This document shows positions 33,402 to 43,859 of a stretch of DNA of 64,000 nt, one piece after another. The notes beneath the pieces were generated by a model. The model saw nothing but the letters and a program-made list of their open reading frames with translations, ran no database searches and was not told where the DNA came from. The DNA is taken from contig CANNZV010001110.1 in the NCBI GenBank assembly GCA_947561585.1, positions 1 to 64,000 on the forward strand, in the 5' to 3' direction. The translations under genes and the position numbers were made by a program. This DNA is from Caprella mutica. Taxonomy: Eukaryota > Arthropoda > Malacostraca > Amphipoda > Caprellidae. Within the stretch, counting starts at the first letter, position 1. Each line of letters starts with the position of its first letter.

Positions 33402-34967
33402 AACTGCGTTTATCGCTTTATTGCAGATCACTATTTTGTGAATAATTTCAATAATATTGATCGCACAGTAGTGAAACTTTGGTCACTGGAAGATTGCTTC
33501 TATGTTAGTATCTTGCTGAAATATTTTTTCAATCCATGAGAAAATTGGAAAGTTATGAACGTTTATGTATTTTGAAGTCATTTTAACTGTTCATCGCTTT
33601 ATTGCAGCTCTGTGCTCTGTGAAAAGGCCAAAAAATGGGTGATTAACTTTTACCGAGAGGGTAAAATTGTAGCAGGTCCTGCAGAAGGGAGGACTCTTCT
33701 ATATTATGCTTTATAACTTGGAAGGGATAAGAGAACAATAGCTTATTTTGTGGAAAATTCCGACACAAACCCAAGGAGAGATGAGGGTAAGAGAAAAAGA
33801 ATTTCCCCTCGAAATATGTGAAAAATACGCAGGCAGGTCATAAGGCAGCTAAAAGATACTAGTGCCTCCATTTTTGACAAGGCTGTCATTGGTCTTACGT
33901 CAAATCAGTCCTGATGTAATGTCTCAAATGAAACGGTCGGAAATGCTCAATGGGGCCTAAGACCAGAGAACAGGGCAATCAAAACATGTGAGTCTCTCAC
34001 TTGATGCCCAGAGATGTGGGGAAAGAAGTTGTAACCCTTCAAGCATGAGTTTGTTCGAAGTAATACAAGAAAATCATCTTTTGCCAACGAGATAATTGCA
34101 AACTATTAGGACAAGGGAACAACTACTCAACAAAAGAGGCAATGTAGGATTGGATTGTTAGGTTTACACCCTCTGGTACTCGGAGAGGGTCAATTAACGT
34201 TTCAACAATGATGCCCGCTTAAAACATAAAGCCACAGCCTCCTTGTTGACGACGAAACCAGTGTGGATAAACAGCTCCAGTAGGATTCAAACTTTAACCC
34301 ATCCATCCAGACAATCAAGTGTGGCTCTTTCCTCATCTGTTAAAAGAACAAGTAGGAAGTTTGTTTTCATGTAATTCTGTGTACATCGAATGCCTTTTTC
34401 CTTATGGGTCTTGTCCATAGGAGGCCTGGAAATGGGCTTAACGTTCCTCTTCGTCTCATTTAAGACACTGTTTGGACGAATAACCAATGACAGCCTTGTC
34501 GAAAATTGAGGCACTAGTGTTATTTGGCTGCCTTATAACCTGCCTGGGTAGTTTTTGCATATTTCGAGGGAAAAAGCTTTTCCTCGTACCCTCATCTCTC
34601 CTTGGGTTGGTGTCGGGATTTTCCACAAAATAAACTATTGTTCTCTCATCCCTTCCAAGTTATAAAGCTAAATATAGAAGAGTCCTCCCTTCTGCAGGAC
34701 CTGCTACAATTTTATCCTCTCGGTAGAAGTTAATCGCCCATTTTTTGGCTTTTTCACAGAGCTGCAATAAAGCGATGGACAGTTAAAATGACTTCAAAAT
34801 ACATAAACAATCATAACTTTCCAAATTTCTCATGGATTCAAAAAATATTTCAGCAAGATACTAACATAGAAGCAATCTTCCAGTGACTAAAGTTTCACTA
34901 CTGTGCGATCAATATTATTGAAATTATTCACAAAATAGTGATCTGCAATAAAGCGATAAACGCAGTT
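33402..34967 (-). mobile_element. Tc1-like element with long inverted ends and internal direct repeats (IR/DR)
   Basis: Ends AACTGCGTTTATCGCTTTAT are flanked by TA (33400-33401, 34968-34969); total 1566 bp. The direct repeat CGCTTTATTGCAG occurs at the tip and again about 185 bp inside on each end, which is the IR/DR plan of several Tc1-like families. The inverted similarity continues for about 520 bp (33402-33920 against 34967-34450), so the C-terminal side carries an inverted copy of the N-terminal part and the element is a fold-back derivative. Confidence 0.88.
33960..34610 (-). pseudogene. Tc1-like transposase remnant
   Basis: The minus-strand reading gives ASIFDKAVIG, MDKTHKEKGIRCTQNY, LTDEERATLDCLDGWVKV, RRQQGG and, after a stop, PLRVPEGVNLTIQSY. 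These match the DEcRaTLDGPDGW and GPFRVPEGV blocks I know from Tc1-like transposases. Multiple stops and frame changes make it nonfunctional. An inverted duplicate of the N-terminal part is at 33780-33920 on the plus strand. Confidence 0.78.
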
Positions 34968-35104
34968 TAGATAACTCTTTGTGTATATGGACTAAATATT
35001 TTAAAAATCGTGGCCATGAGTACTGTATAATTATATTGATGTGGGCCATAGTAGATTTTGACGGTATTCCACTTAACATTTCATGGCCTTCTCTCCTAAT
35101 ATAC

Positions 35105-36062
35105 AGGTATGTAATAATGATGGGACCTAAAATAATCTTGAATGACTTTTAAAATAATCCTCGGATTTTGAAAAAAACTAAACGACTATAGAATCATGAA
35201 AACATCGCGTTTAACATAATAGAAAAATGAAGATTGGATGCTGGACGAAGAAGACTTCGCACGTCGAGTTGCATTCTGAAAGTGCGGTTTACAGAAGCCT
35301 GCAAAATACAAATTTTATTCAGAACTTGATCATAACACATATCAAAAGAAATGAATGTGTCAATAAACATAACTTTCGTTTTTGGTGAGCTGAAAACCCG
35401 AAGGTGATCAGAAAGAGTCACAGTGTGGTGTGGAATCAAGGAGAATATTTTTTTTATTTCTTATTTTTTTATAAAGATCCTCTTCCAGAAGAAGCAGGTG
35501 AATATTTTTATCGGTCCCTATTTCTTTGAGAATGGCAATGGCCAAATAGTTACAGTGAATGGGTATTGAAATCACGACATCATAACTGACTTTCCGGTTC
35601 CGAAAGTGAATGAAACGATTGTGACTTATTAATAAAAAATACCCCAGTAACACCAAGGGGCCCAACATTGAAAACCTGCGTCAGAAGTTTCCGGGAAGAT
35701 TGGTCTTAAGATCTGGCAACGTTGATTGGCCAGCAAGATCTCCAGATATTTCCCCTTTAAATTATATCATATTGGGTTATCTCACAGGAAGAGTCTACCG
35801 TAACAAGCCAACAGGTATCCTTCAATTATATCCTTCAATTATATCTAATGGACAGGAAATGCAGATCAGAACATTGAATAACCTCCGTTATCGTGCTTAA
35901 ATTTGCGTGCGATCAGGAGGGCAGCACTTTAAAAAGAAAGAAAGCAGTTGAGTAAAAATGCAATGTTTTCATGATTCTAAAGTCGTTTAGTTTTTTTTAA
36001 ATCCATGCATTATTTCAAAAGTTATTAAAGATTATTATGGGTCCCATCATTATTGCAAACCC
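35105..36062 (+). mobile_element. Mariner-like element in the 3' region of the lectin-like pseudogene
   Basis: The inverted termini share GTAATAATGATGGGACC (left) and its complement (right), extending about 100 bp inward including AACTAAACGACT and GAATCATGAAAACAT. Flanking sequence at 35045-35100 and 36063-36117 matches, in order, the 3' untranslated part of the plus-strand gene (17273-17390), so the insertion split this region. Confidence 0.85.
35220..35930 (+). pseudogene. Mariner-like transposase remnant
   Basis: The frame-broken plus translation has EDWMLDEEDFARRVAF, YFFENGNGQIVTVNGY, LRQKFPGR, GNVDWPARSPDISPLNYII and GYLTGRVYRNKPTGI. The WPARSPDxSPL(D)Y block is the third catalytic motif of this insect mariner group; here the usual Asp is Asn (PLNY). 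Stops and frameshifts are frequent. Minus-strand frames at 35194-35668 are shadows. Confidence 0.82.
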
Positions 36063-36117
36063 CTTGCATTCTACTTGCATCTACAATTAAAAGCCAGGTG
36101 ATAGTGATCTCTCCATT

Positions 36118-37399
36118 TCAATTCTCCAAGCACAGTCCTCTTGCTTCGTATATAGTGGTTCTAAGAACATTAAAGGCAACGAAATTATCTGTATAGAGAA
36201 CGTAAAGCTTGAAGTTGGGACTGTCTGGCGCCCAATTGAGGGAGCTGTCTGTGGTGTGGTATTCGTTGCCGAAAGAGTCCTTCCAGATGTCTGTGAGACC
36301 AATTCTCTCCAAATCAACATACACAATCGTTCTGTCTCGAATTGTTTGGATGGACTTCTCCTAATGACCATTATTGAAAGATAAAACGGGATCAGTGAAA
36401 TAAGGAGAAATTGGTGGTCCAATGGGACTACAGTTGATTGAATTAATTTCTGGTGACCCTTCCAAAAATTTTCTGTGAATGTGGTGCCCGGAGGAAGAAA
36501 GAGAGACCCACCGATGTCGTTTCAGGCTGTTTTCGCTTCACTTGAAATGGGAGAGGAAATGAAATAGTTAGTAATTAAAACAACTTTATACTGTTAGGAT
36601 AACATAATTCACGCTCAACTATTATCCACCCCAAACCCGACAGTCTTTCGATTCAACGAAATGTACACAAGCAATAAAACACCTACAATTATGTGTACAT
36701 CTTTTATAAAAATAATAATGCTAAAAATTGATTCCCACCTATATTACCCAAAACTGGTTTGGGGGAAAAATTCTAAGTCTTCCAACGTATATTTATTCGA
36801 AGAAAATTAGTTCAATTTCGCTCAATCCCTTAAATTTCATTGTTCCATTTAATCACATTTAATTTTTCACCTATGGGTCATGGCCCCACCACCTGAGGTG
36901 AGAATTCTTTTGTTCCTGTAGGTTGACCTTCTGTAGACGATGCCTGTCACTTCTCGAAGAGTAGATCCATCTTCGGAATAGACTACAATTCTACAGACTT
37001 TATCCTGATGAAGACAAACCAATTTAGAGATAGGTATTCAGTGTCAAGAAAACTCTGCACAATCTTATAATTATATAAATAAATACCCCAACTCTTTGTT
37101 AAGACACTTTATTACATTTTGGACATGTTCTTTTTATTAATTTGTATTCACATGCCCTTTTGCACTTCCAAGCTTGGATGTTATAAAACTAAGTTTGTAT
37201 TTCTAACAATTTGAATCCTTTGAATTTATTGCAACGTTAAAATATAAACACAAACCTAAAAGGAGAATCCTCCACATACGGGGTTCGCTAAACAAACTGT
37301 GCTGCATTGTATAACAATACTTAAACCTGTAACTCTATTGCTGTGTATGCTCGCGTAGATGGTTGACACCAGAGAAAACGTGACGGCTAGATCCACCAT
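36118..37399 (-). pseudogene. Inactivated paralogue of the Apple/C-type-lectin-like gene
   Basis: The exons are 37399-37256, 37004-36871, 36540-36477 and 36360-36118, with lengths 144, 134, 64 and 243 identical to the plus-strand gene at 13967-17272. Intron sequences are also similar, so this is a genomic and not a retro-copy. Recognisable segments are MVDLAVTFSLVST, CLANPVCGGFSF, DKVCRIVVYSED, VDLERIGLTDIWKDSF and ARGLCLEN. Defects: the last codon of exon 1 is TAG where the other copy has CAG; the first cysteine codon of the lectin-like part is TGA; and the exon 3 donor GTGAGT is replaced by ACAGAA. A mariner element lies in its 3' region. The 111-codon frame 36087-36422 is a shadow of exon 4. 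Confidence 0.88.
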
Positions 37400-37954
37400 T
37401 TTGATCTATCCTAATATTCACAAGCAATATTTGGTATATTGTTGATATAAATAATAAGTTTTCTGTAGAAAAATGATATGTTCACTCAAAATAGGTCTAC
37501 AAAGAAAAATTACATTAAATTAATACAAGAAATCATTACTAATCATCAATTGCATGTGTTGGTTTTGTTTAAAAAGATAATATTTTCCATTAAAACAATA
37601 AGAAAAAGATAGATAATTTCATGTAATTCTGAGAGTTTCGAACACTACGAAGTTACTTTATAAATTTAGGAGCTGTACACTTTCAAATCATAGTGACATT
37701 CTTAAAATTCTCAAAGAAAAAATTCTCAACTGTTAGGTGTGATAAGAGTTCTTCTAAATTCATTCAAATTAATAGGAGCATTTTTACAGGAGACTTTGAC
37801 TCTTGAAATTTTGACTGAATAAAGATATTCAAAGTTCACTTATGAAGCTATGTGATAAATATGTTAACACCCTAAAAGTAACACTGAATCTAATTGGCCT
37901 TAATATTTCAACTACAAGAGGTCCGATTCAAACCATCCATCAATTTCTATATAT
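37400..37954. other. 5' flank of the pseudogene, with a retrotransposon scrap
   Basis: TTTTTCTACAG on the minus strand at about 37458 could be an acceptor for an upstream exon. The segment 37559-37612 is listed separately. Otherwise AT-rich. Confidence 0.4.
37559..37612 (-). mobile_element. Short 3' scrap of the 30102-31930 retrotransposon
   Basis: TTTGTTTAAAAAGATAATAT then TTTCCATTAAAACAA matches 30113-30150. This suggests a second, severely 5'-truncated insertion of the same family, read on the minus strand. Confidence 0.65.
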
Positions 37955-38133
37955 GGTGAGTTACGAAATATCGGTCAGTACCTAATAATTGTGCAAACAG
38001 GGCAATGTCACACGAGCGAACGCTCCAAAAACATCGCATAAAATGGCTGGGCTTGCACAATTATTAGATAGCACTGTGTAATAATAATAATATGAGGAAA
38101 GATGTAGTACTGACCGATAATTTGTAACTTACC
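37955..38133. mobile_element. MITE with ATCGGTCAGTAC termini, copy 1
   Basis: Left GGTGAGTTACGAAATATCGG and right read inward GGTAAGTTACAAATTATCGG are inverted, each continuing TCAGTAC. A second copy is at 43644-43853. Noncoding. Confidence 0.88.
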
Positions 38134-38369
38134 CCTGCTCTAGTTAAATATATATTTACTTTCAGTTCATTTTATTAGACTTTTTCTTAATTTCTTGTAA
38201 TTAAATAGCCCATTCTCAAGTTAAAAGTCTTCTATACTTATTATATCTTCAGTAGTCACATTAATAAGATGGAAATTTCAAATGAATATACAACTTCAAT
38301 CTTATGTAGGATGAAGAACTCAAGCTTTCGAAAACCTTCGTTTTTCAATAAACGTTACCCATTAATTAA

Positions 38370-39511
38370 GGCTACATCACACGTGTCAGGGATTCGTCCG
38401 GGACGTCACCTGTCCTTCTCCTCTCAGTGATTTAGTGTCAGTGAAAAAATATGTCGTTAGTTTAATTTCAACGAACACGTTCACAGGGTTCGGCTCTTCA
38501 CAGTGATAAAAAATCACTGAGAGTGACGGAGACGGACCGGAGCGTGACCGGACAATTGCCACCCGCGGACAATTGACACCCCCGGACAGTTGCCACCCGG
38601 ACAATTGCCACCCAAATATTTATTATCAGGCCTCTTAACTTTAAAAATGGAGATGAAATATGTATATTATTTTTGTACGATTAATTATTATTTGTATACA
38701 TTATAAGATAGGAAAATTCATCACATATTTAATATTTTCCTTTTTAAGTGACTGCATTCACAGAGTAGCTTTTCTGCATCCATGAGCTTTGTCACCCACG
38801 GTGGTAGATGACTTTGTTCATGGAGCCACTTTCCTTTCTGACTGCTTCTTCAAGTCCCTTGTATTCAATTTCCTTTTGATGTCAATGATATAGTCATTAG
38901 TGAACAAAATTTCGGGAACAGACGATATTCCATTAATAGAATTAAAATATTTAATTTAATCGCCCGGAATAGGTCTTTATTTATAATTATTTGCTAAAGG
39001 AAAACAATAGGTATTTTTATATTACTACCCAGTAATATAATTTACAAGTTAAGAATCCTAAAAAAAATATTATTAGGGTAGTGACAATATGTTTTTGAAA
39101 TCCTAAATCCTGAAAATGTTATAGACGAAGGGAATTAAACAGTTTTGAATCGTTCTAAAGAAGTGATATAAAGTATTCAATAACAGAAAATTTAAAAAAT
39201 ATTATATTTAAAAAGCACATTCAGAAACCGAATAATATTTTTTTTAATCTTATATTGTATATATTTAATGATTAATCGTACAACAATAATATACATATTT
39301 TATCACCATTTTTAGAGTTAAGTGGCCTGATATTCATTATTTGGGTGGCAATTGTCCGGGGGTGGCAATTGTCCGGGTGGCAATTGTCCGGGTGGCAACT
39401 CTCCGGGGGTGGCAATTATCCGCGGGTGGCAATTGTCCGCGGGTGGCAATTGTCCTAGCACCGACCGGAGACGTCCCGTACGGATCCCTGACATGTGTGA
39501 AGAAGCCTTAA
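38370..39511. mobile_element. TIR element with TTAA borders and subterminal 15-bp arrays
   Basis: Left GGCTACATCACACGTGTCAG and right read inward GGCTTCTTCACACATGTCAG are inverted and continue GGGATYCGT and CGGGACGTC. TTAA lies at both borders. Inside each end is an array of GGACAATTGCCACCC-type units (38551-38612 and, inverted, 39340-39465), then matching AT-rich arms (CAGGCCTCTTAACTT). No transposase is present; the interior holds a piece (38768-38880) of an unrelated dispersed repeat. TTAA borders suggest piggyBac-type mobilisation, but the tips also resemble PIF/Harbinger-type ends. Confidence 0.85.
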
Positions 39512-39734
39512 GACGGAAACCACGAAGGCTTCTGAAAGATTTGGAAAGTTTAAATTACTTCTTGTTGATTTCTTCATACTACATAATGCAACAACCAAGG
39601 AGTCCTCTAATTTCTTCAATCAAATTTCAATTTTCAAAAATAATCTCGATTTTATTTTTAACTTTTTTTTTTTTTCTTGGGACGAATATTACAATGTATG
39701 ATAAAATTGGTATAACTCAATATGATATAATTTT

Positions 39735-40230
39735 ATTGATAATTATTTATCACCTCTCCCCCCATAAATGGTTAGCTTATCTTTATTAGTCTGTGGTTTG
39801 TCCTCAGAGTAATGATATACGGTGTGTCACGCTTTAGGGAATATTCAGAAATTAGGCTAGGTATATATGTTAGCAAGTGGTGACATGGATACCAATTCTA
39901 ATATGAGTGGAATAAATTTTTTTTAAGACTAGTGTATTTTCCCGTTAAAAATAACAGGTCTTCAATACCAATTTATTATCCGTTATTAGGTTCTTTCAGT
40001 TAAAATTAAAATTTATTTTTCTGCATAAGCTGATACTTTATTTTATTGATAGAATACACACAAAATTGAATAAAACTATTTAAATATCAAGTCAATATAT
40101 TCCCTTGCGTATCACAGTTACATTCTTCATGTTCAATACCCGTCGTGTAAAAGCGGACACAAAATAAATAAATAAATAAACCCACTAAGAAAATTATTTG
40201 TATAGAAGATATGCAGATTAAATTTTTTGA
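39735..40230. mobile_element. Rearranged copy of the 7800-8882 TIR family (internal part joined to left end)
   Basis: 39735-39907 matches 8385-8635 of the intact element (including GGAATATTCAGAAATTAG and CTAATATGAGTGGA) without the TCTG expansion. After about 22 bp, 39931-40230 matches the left end 7801-8070 (ACTAGTGTATTTTCCCG, ACCCGTCGTGTAAAAGCGG). The order is internal then left end, opposite to the intact copy. Confidence 0.8.
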
Positions 40231-40526
40231 AGAACTATTGTCAGATCTGTAAATTTATTTACTCTTCACTATACTGTACATATTATATACTATATAGTCT
40301 ATATTCTATAATCTATATAGTACTGTACCTGTTATTTAATCTAAATTATATTCGAATGCGAGAATGTATTATGGATACACACATTTTGATTAAACAGAAA
40401 AATTGTCTCTCGAAAGCCAAAATATAATTTTTTTAAATATTAGTGTCAATATTAGTGTAGCTCGTAGTCATGATACAGACACAAATGATTCGTTTCTCAT
40501 TTTAATATGTATTTCTCATAGAGTTA

Positions 40527-40951
40527 TCAAGTGGTGAGTCAGTGGCCAAAATAATATCTCGTCTTGCGGGACGCTAAAATCCTTATATTTGGGTCACGTG
40601 ACTGGCAATCTAGCGTCAGTTTAATGGAGAAATGATACAACTGAAACAAAATTTAATGGGGAAAGGATATAACTGAAACAAAATAAGGTTTTACACCGTC
40701 TTCCTTAGCGTCCTGCAATCGCTGCAACACTTCCTCTCTCTAGAGTACTTTATCATAACTACTCAAGAGAGAGGAAGTGTTGCAGTGATTGCATGCAGGA
40801 CGCTAAGGAAGACGGTTTAAAACCTTATTTTGTTTCAATTATATCATTTCTCCATTAAATTGACGCTAGATTTCCAGTCACGTGACCCAAAAATAAGGAT
40901 TTTAGCGTCCCGCAAGACGCGATATCATTTTAGCCACTGACTCACCAATTG
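40527..40951. mobile_element. Fold-back MITE with ~200-bp arms
   Basis: GGTGAGTCAGTGGCCAAAAT (left) pairs with the complement at 40926-40945. Complementarity continues through CTTGCGGGACGCTAAAATCC, GGTCACGTGACTGG and AAGGAAGACGGT to a short centre near 40745. The left arm alone has a duplicated 32-bp block (40621-40684). The CACGTG in each arm is an E-box-like palindrome. Confidence 0.9.
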
Positions 40952-41021
40952 GTTTTTCTTAATAAAAGTGTGACTGACGAACAGACAGACGGATGAGGCT
41001 CTTATTCTAGTATGGATAAAC

Positions 41022-41097
41022 TACAGTATAACTCCTGAATTATGGAATAAAAATTTACGGACTGCTCGGTTGTTCATAATTGAGGAACTCTACTGTA
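41022..41097. mobile_element. Tiny palindromic MITE, 76 bp with TA borders
   Basis: TACAGTATAACTCCTGAATT at the left is mirrored by AATTGAGGAACTCTACTGTA at the right. Size and TA borders suggest a pogo-type deletion derivative. Confidence 0.8.
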
Positions 41098-41099
41098 TT

Positions 41100-41685
41100 T
41101 GTAGTTAACAAAGATGCACATAAAGTTAATCTTCATGTCAAGGTTTGTTGGTTTCTCATTATGCTTAACTATTTATCTAAGTTACTTTATCTTGTTTGAA
41201 AATTTCAATAAATGTTTATGATACATATAGCTGAATTGAGTCTTAACTATTGTTGTTTTCAGGTAATATATGTGCTTGTTCATTAAATGTTTTGTTCATT
41301 GTTTGTACATCTATTTTTTGAGATCAAATTCATTGTTCGCGAAAATTTGTTTAATTCACTTTTAAATTCATGAGGGAATCACATTTTGATAAACATATCA
41401 TTGCTTTGTTTACTAAAGTCTTGATTTTTTGTACGAGATTGGTACCTATATGACTATTGCAGTTGGTATGTATTCCTATAGGTTGGAAACAGCAGTGCAG
41501 ATTTTTAAGATTAACTTCATTGATAACTTGACGTCTAGAAAGTGAAATGTGTTGTCTTCACATTTCTTTTCATGTGTAAATTGTTAAACGAATGATTTCT
41601 GAACGGTTTAAGAAGAGTTTGATAAGACGCATTTTGTTGAAAGTAATTAGTTGTCATATACGATTCCACAACAAAAAAAAAACGT
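41100..41685. other. AT-rich DNA, nothing recognised
   Basis: No frame with motifs, no array and no element ends; the plus frame 41592-41807 runs into the following low-complexity array. Confidence 0.45.
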
Positions 41686-41687
41686 GC

Positions 41688-41778
41688 AAAATATCCCCCA
41701 GACAAAAAACCACGTGTAATAAACCCCCGGACAAATATCCCTCGAACAAAAAAAAAAACGGTGCAAAAACCCCGGTCG
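41688..41778. repeat. Degenerate ~17-bp array
   Basis: Loose units of the type CCCCCGGACAAATATCC alternate with A-runs. The core GGACAAA recalls the 15-bp subterminal arrays elsewhere in the window. A run of 14 G (41942-41955) follows 160 bp downstream. Confidence 0.65.
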
Positions 41779-41970
41779 ATATAAATAGCCTAATTCATTT
41801 TTATTAATATATTCACATTATTCAATGCGAACCAATAATTATTAAATTTTCGCCAAAAACATGACAAATTTTTATCAAAATAAATAAAACCTATCTTATA
41901 GTAAAACAAGTTAAGTATCCATCTAATCACTAACCTGGCCAGGGGGGGGGGGGGGTGGAGGTTAGTTGTG

Positions 41971-42595
41971 TTTTTAAGTAGCGCCAACTCTCATAGTAAG
42001 TTAATTTATACACCAGATACATTGGATTAACAGTCTTTGTGAGTTACTATAATACACTCTGTCATCGTTGTTCCAACATACATTAAAAATCTCAAAAAGG
42101 TAACTTTTAACTCTCATAGTAAGTTAATTCAATCCATAAAAAGAATTGAATTAACTAATGTTTGATGACACACCATGTCATAGTCGTTTTAACTCACATG
42201 AAAACATGAATAAAGTCCAACCAACTCACAAAATAAATTGATTCAAAGCATAAATTGATGACCCATTGCATAGAGAAAGAGTTTACTCATATTTAATGGG
42301 TCAACAATTTATGCTTTGAATCAATATATTATGTGAGTTGGTTGGACTTTATTCATGTTTTCACGTGTATTAAAACAACTTTGACATGGTGTGTCATCTA
42401 ACATTAGTTAATTCAATTCATTTTATGAATTGAATCAACTTACTATGGGAGTTAAAATTATTTTTTTTGAGAATTTTAAAGTATGTTGTAACAACTAAGA
42501 CAGACTATATTGTAGTAACTCACAAAGACTGTTAATTCAATGTATCTGGTGTATAAAATAACTTATCATGAGAGTTGGTGCAACTTTTTTTAATT
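41971..42595. mobile_element. Fold-back element with ~300-bp arms
   Basis: GCCAACTCTCATAGTAAGTT (left) is mirrored by AACTTATCATGAGAGTTGG (right). The arms stay complementary through ACACCAGATACATTGG, GATGACACACCATGTCA and CCAACTCACA to a centre near 42280. The motif AACTCTCATAGTAAGTTAAT occurs twice in the left arm. Noncoding. The G14 run lies just outside the left end. Confidence 0.9.
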
Positions 42596-42954
42596 TAAAG
42601 AGTGAGTCAAAACGACTGTTTTGTTTTAACCAACGTCAATTTAACTACTTTTAAGTAGTACCTGCAACTCACCACGTAGGTAGGCGCAAAAATAACCCAT
42701 TCATATGAGTCAAAACAAATCAAATTTGATTTGATTCAACTAATCCTTTCTCTGTGTGTAGATATAAGCATGTGGGTTGTACTTTTTTCTCTCTATGTAT
42801 AATTAGCCTGTCAACTAACCAATGAAATTTGCTTTTATTAGGCTAGCTCCTCCCACTTTTGTTGTTTATAAATAAGCGAGCATTTTGAAAAATAAGTCAG
42901 TATAATAGATGAGTTTGAGTGGAAATAACTTCAGGTGAGTTTCTTATAGATACA
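42596..42954. other. AT-rich DNA between elements
   Basis: No supported feature; GTGTGTAGATATAAGCATGT and the following 200 bp show no coding frame. Confidence 0.4.
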
Positions 42955-43123
42955 CAGGGTGACCCACAAAAAAGTGTACTCAAGTTTGAATTAATATAAA
43001 TATCGTACACGTACAATCTTAAGCAATGACGGTGGTACAATGGATACATGAAAAATTTTTTTAATTCAAATATTTATATTAATATTATTTTAAGTTGGGT
43101 TGGTACACTTTTTTGTGGGTTAA
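42955..43123. mobile_element. Short MITE with ACCCACAAAAAAGTGTAC ends
   Basis: The left GACCCACAAAAAAGTGTACT and the right AGTTGGGTTGGTACACTTTT are inverted matches. The left end has an extra CAGGGTG like many mariner-type tips; the right lacks it and may be trimmed. Confidence 0.75.
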
Positions 43124-43189
43124 ACGTAGATAATTGACTAAATATTCTGTGGGTAATTTTCTTATATATCACCGAAGAGAAAAAAAATC

Positions 43190-43325
43190 ATATTTCAATA
43201 AAAAATATTATATATCTTAATATATCAAATTTTCGTCAAAATACATTAATATTTCATCAAAATAATCAAATATTTCGTCAAAATATATTAATATTTAATC
43301 AAAATATATCCTCAAAATTTGACAG
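43190..43325. repeat. Degenerate AT-rich tandem repeat
   Basis: Loose copies of ATATTTCGTCAAAATATATTA, about five, irregular spacing. Confidence 0.6.
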
Positions 43326-43643
43326 ATTACATGGAAACCCCACATAAAAAACTTTTTTCATGAATAACCAATTATTAAAAAATGCTTCGTTGCTGAAATA
43401 TTAATTCCCTGATTCTAGAGTGAATCTTAACATTCAAAATAACCTTATAATAGGTACTAAGGTCTGTTTGTTTATTTTTCCACTACTAACCATCTGGTAG
43501 GAACGTAAGTACTTGTGAATATGTAGGTAGGATTCCTTTTAATACTTTAAAAGTCACTATCTTGAAAACTAAGCGGTTTCGATAATTTAGGTTCTCGTGA
43601 AAAACTTGAGAAAAACTTGCTTGCTGTGGAATTCTCTATGTAG

Positions 43644-43853
43644 GGTAAATTACGAATTATCGGTCAGTGCTACATCTTCGGACATATAAGAAAAAACAAA
43701 TAAAATTTGTTATTATTACACAGTGCTTTCTAATAGATATCACTGTGTGATATCATTTAGATATCATTTTAGATATCATTGAGTAATAATAATAATTTTT
43801 ATATTTTTTTCTTATGTCCGATGATGTAGTACTGACCGATAATTTGGAATTAC
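43644..43853. mobile_element. MITE with ATCGGTCAGTAC termini, copy 2
   Basis: Left GGTAAATTACGAATTATCGG and right read inward GGTAATTCCAAATTATCGG are inverted and extend to TACATC and CGGACATA. The family is shared with 37955-38133, but the interiors differ (here repeats of AGATATCATTT). Confidence 0.88.
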
Positions 43854-43859
43854 CATATG

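Noticed and set aside
36087..36422. 111-codon minus-strand frame as the real coding frame
   Set aside because: It is out of frame with the exon homologous to 17030-17272; the shorter frame 36118-36324 matches the paralogue.
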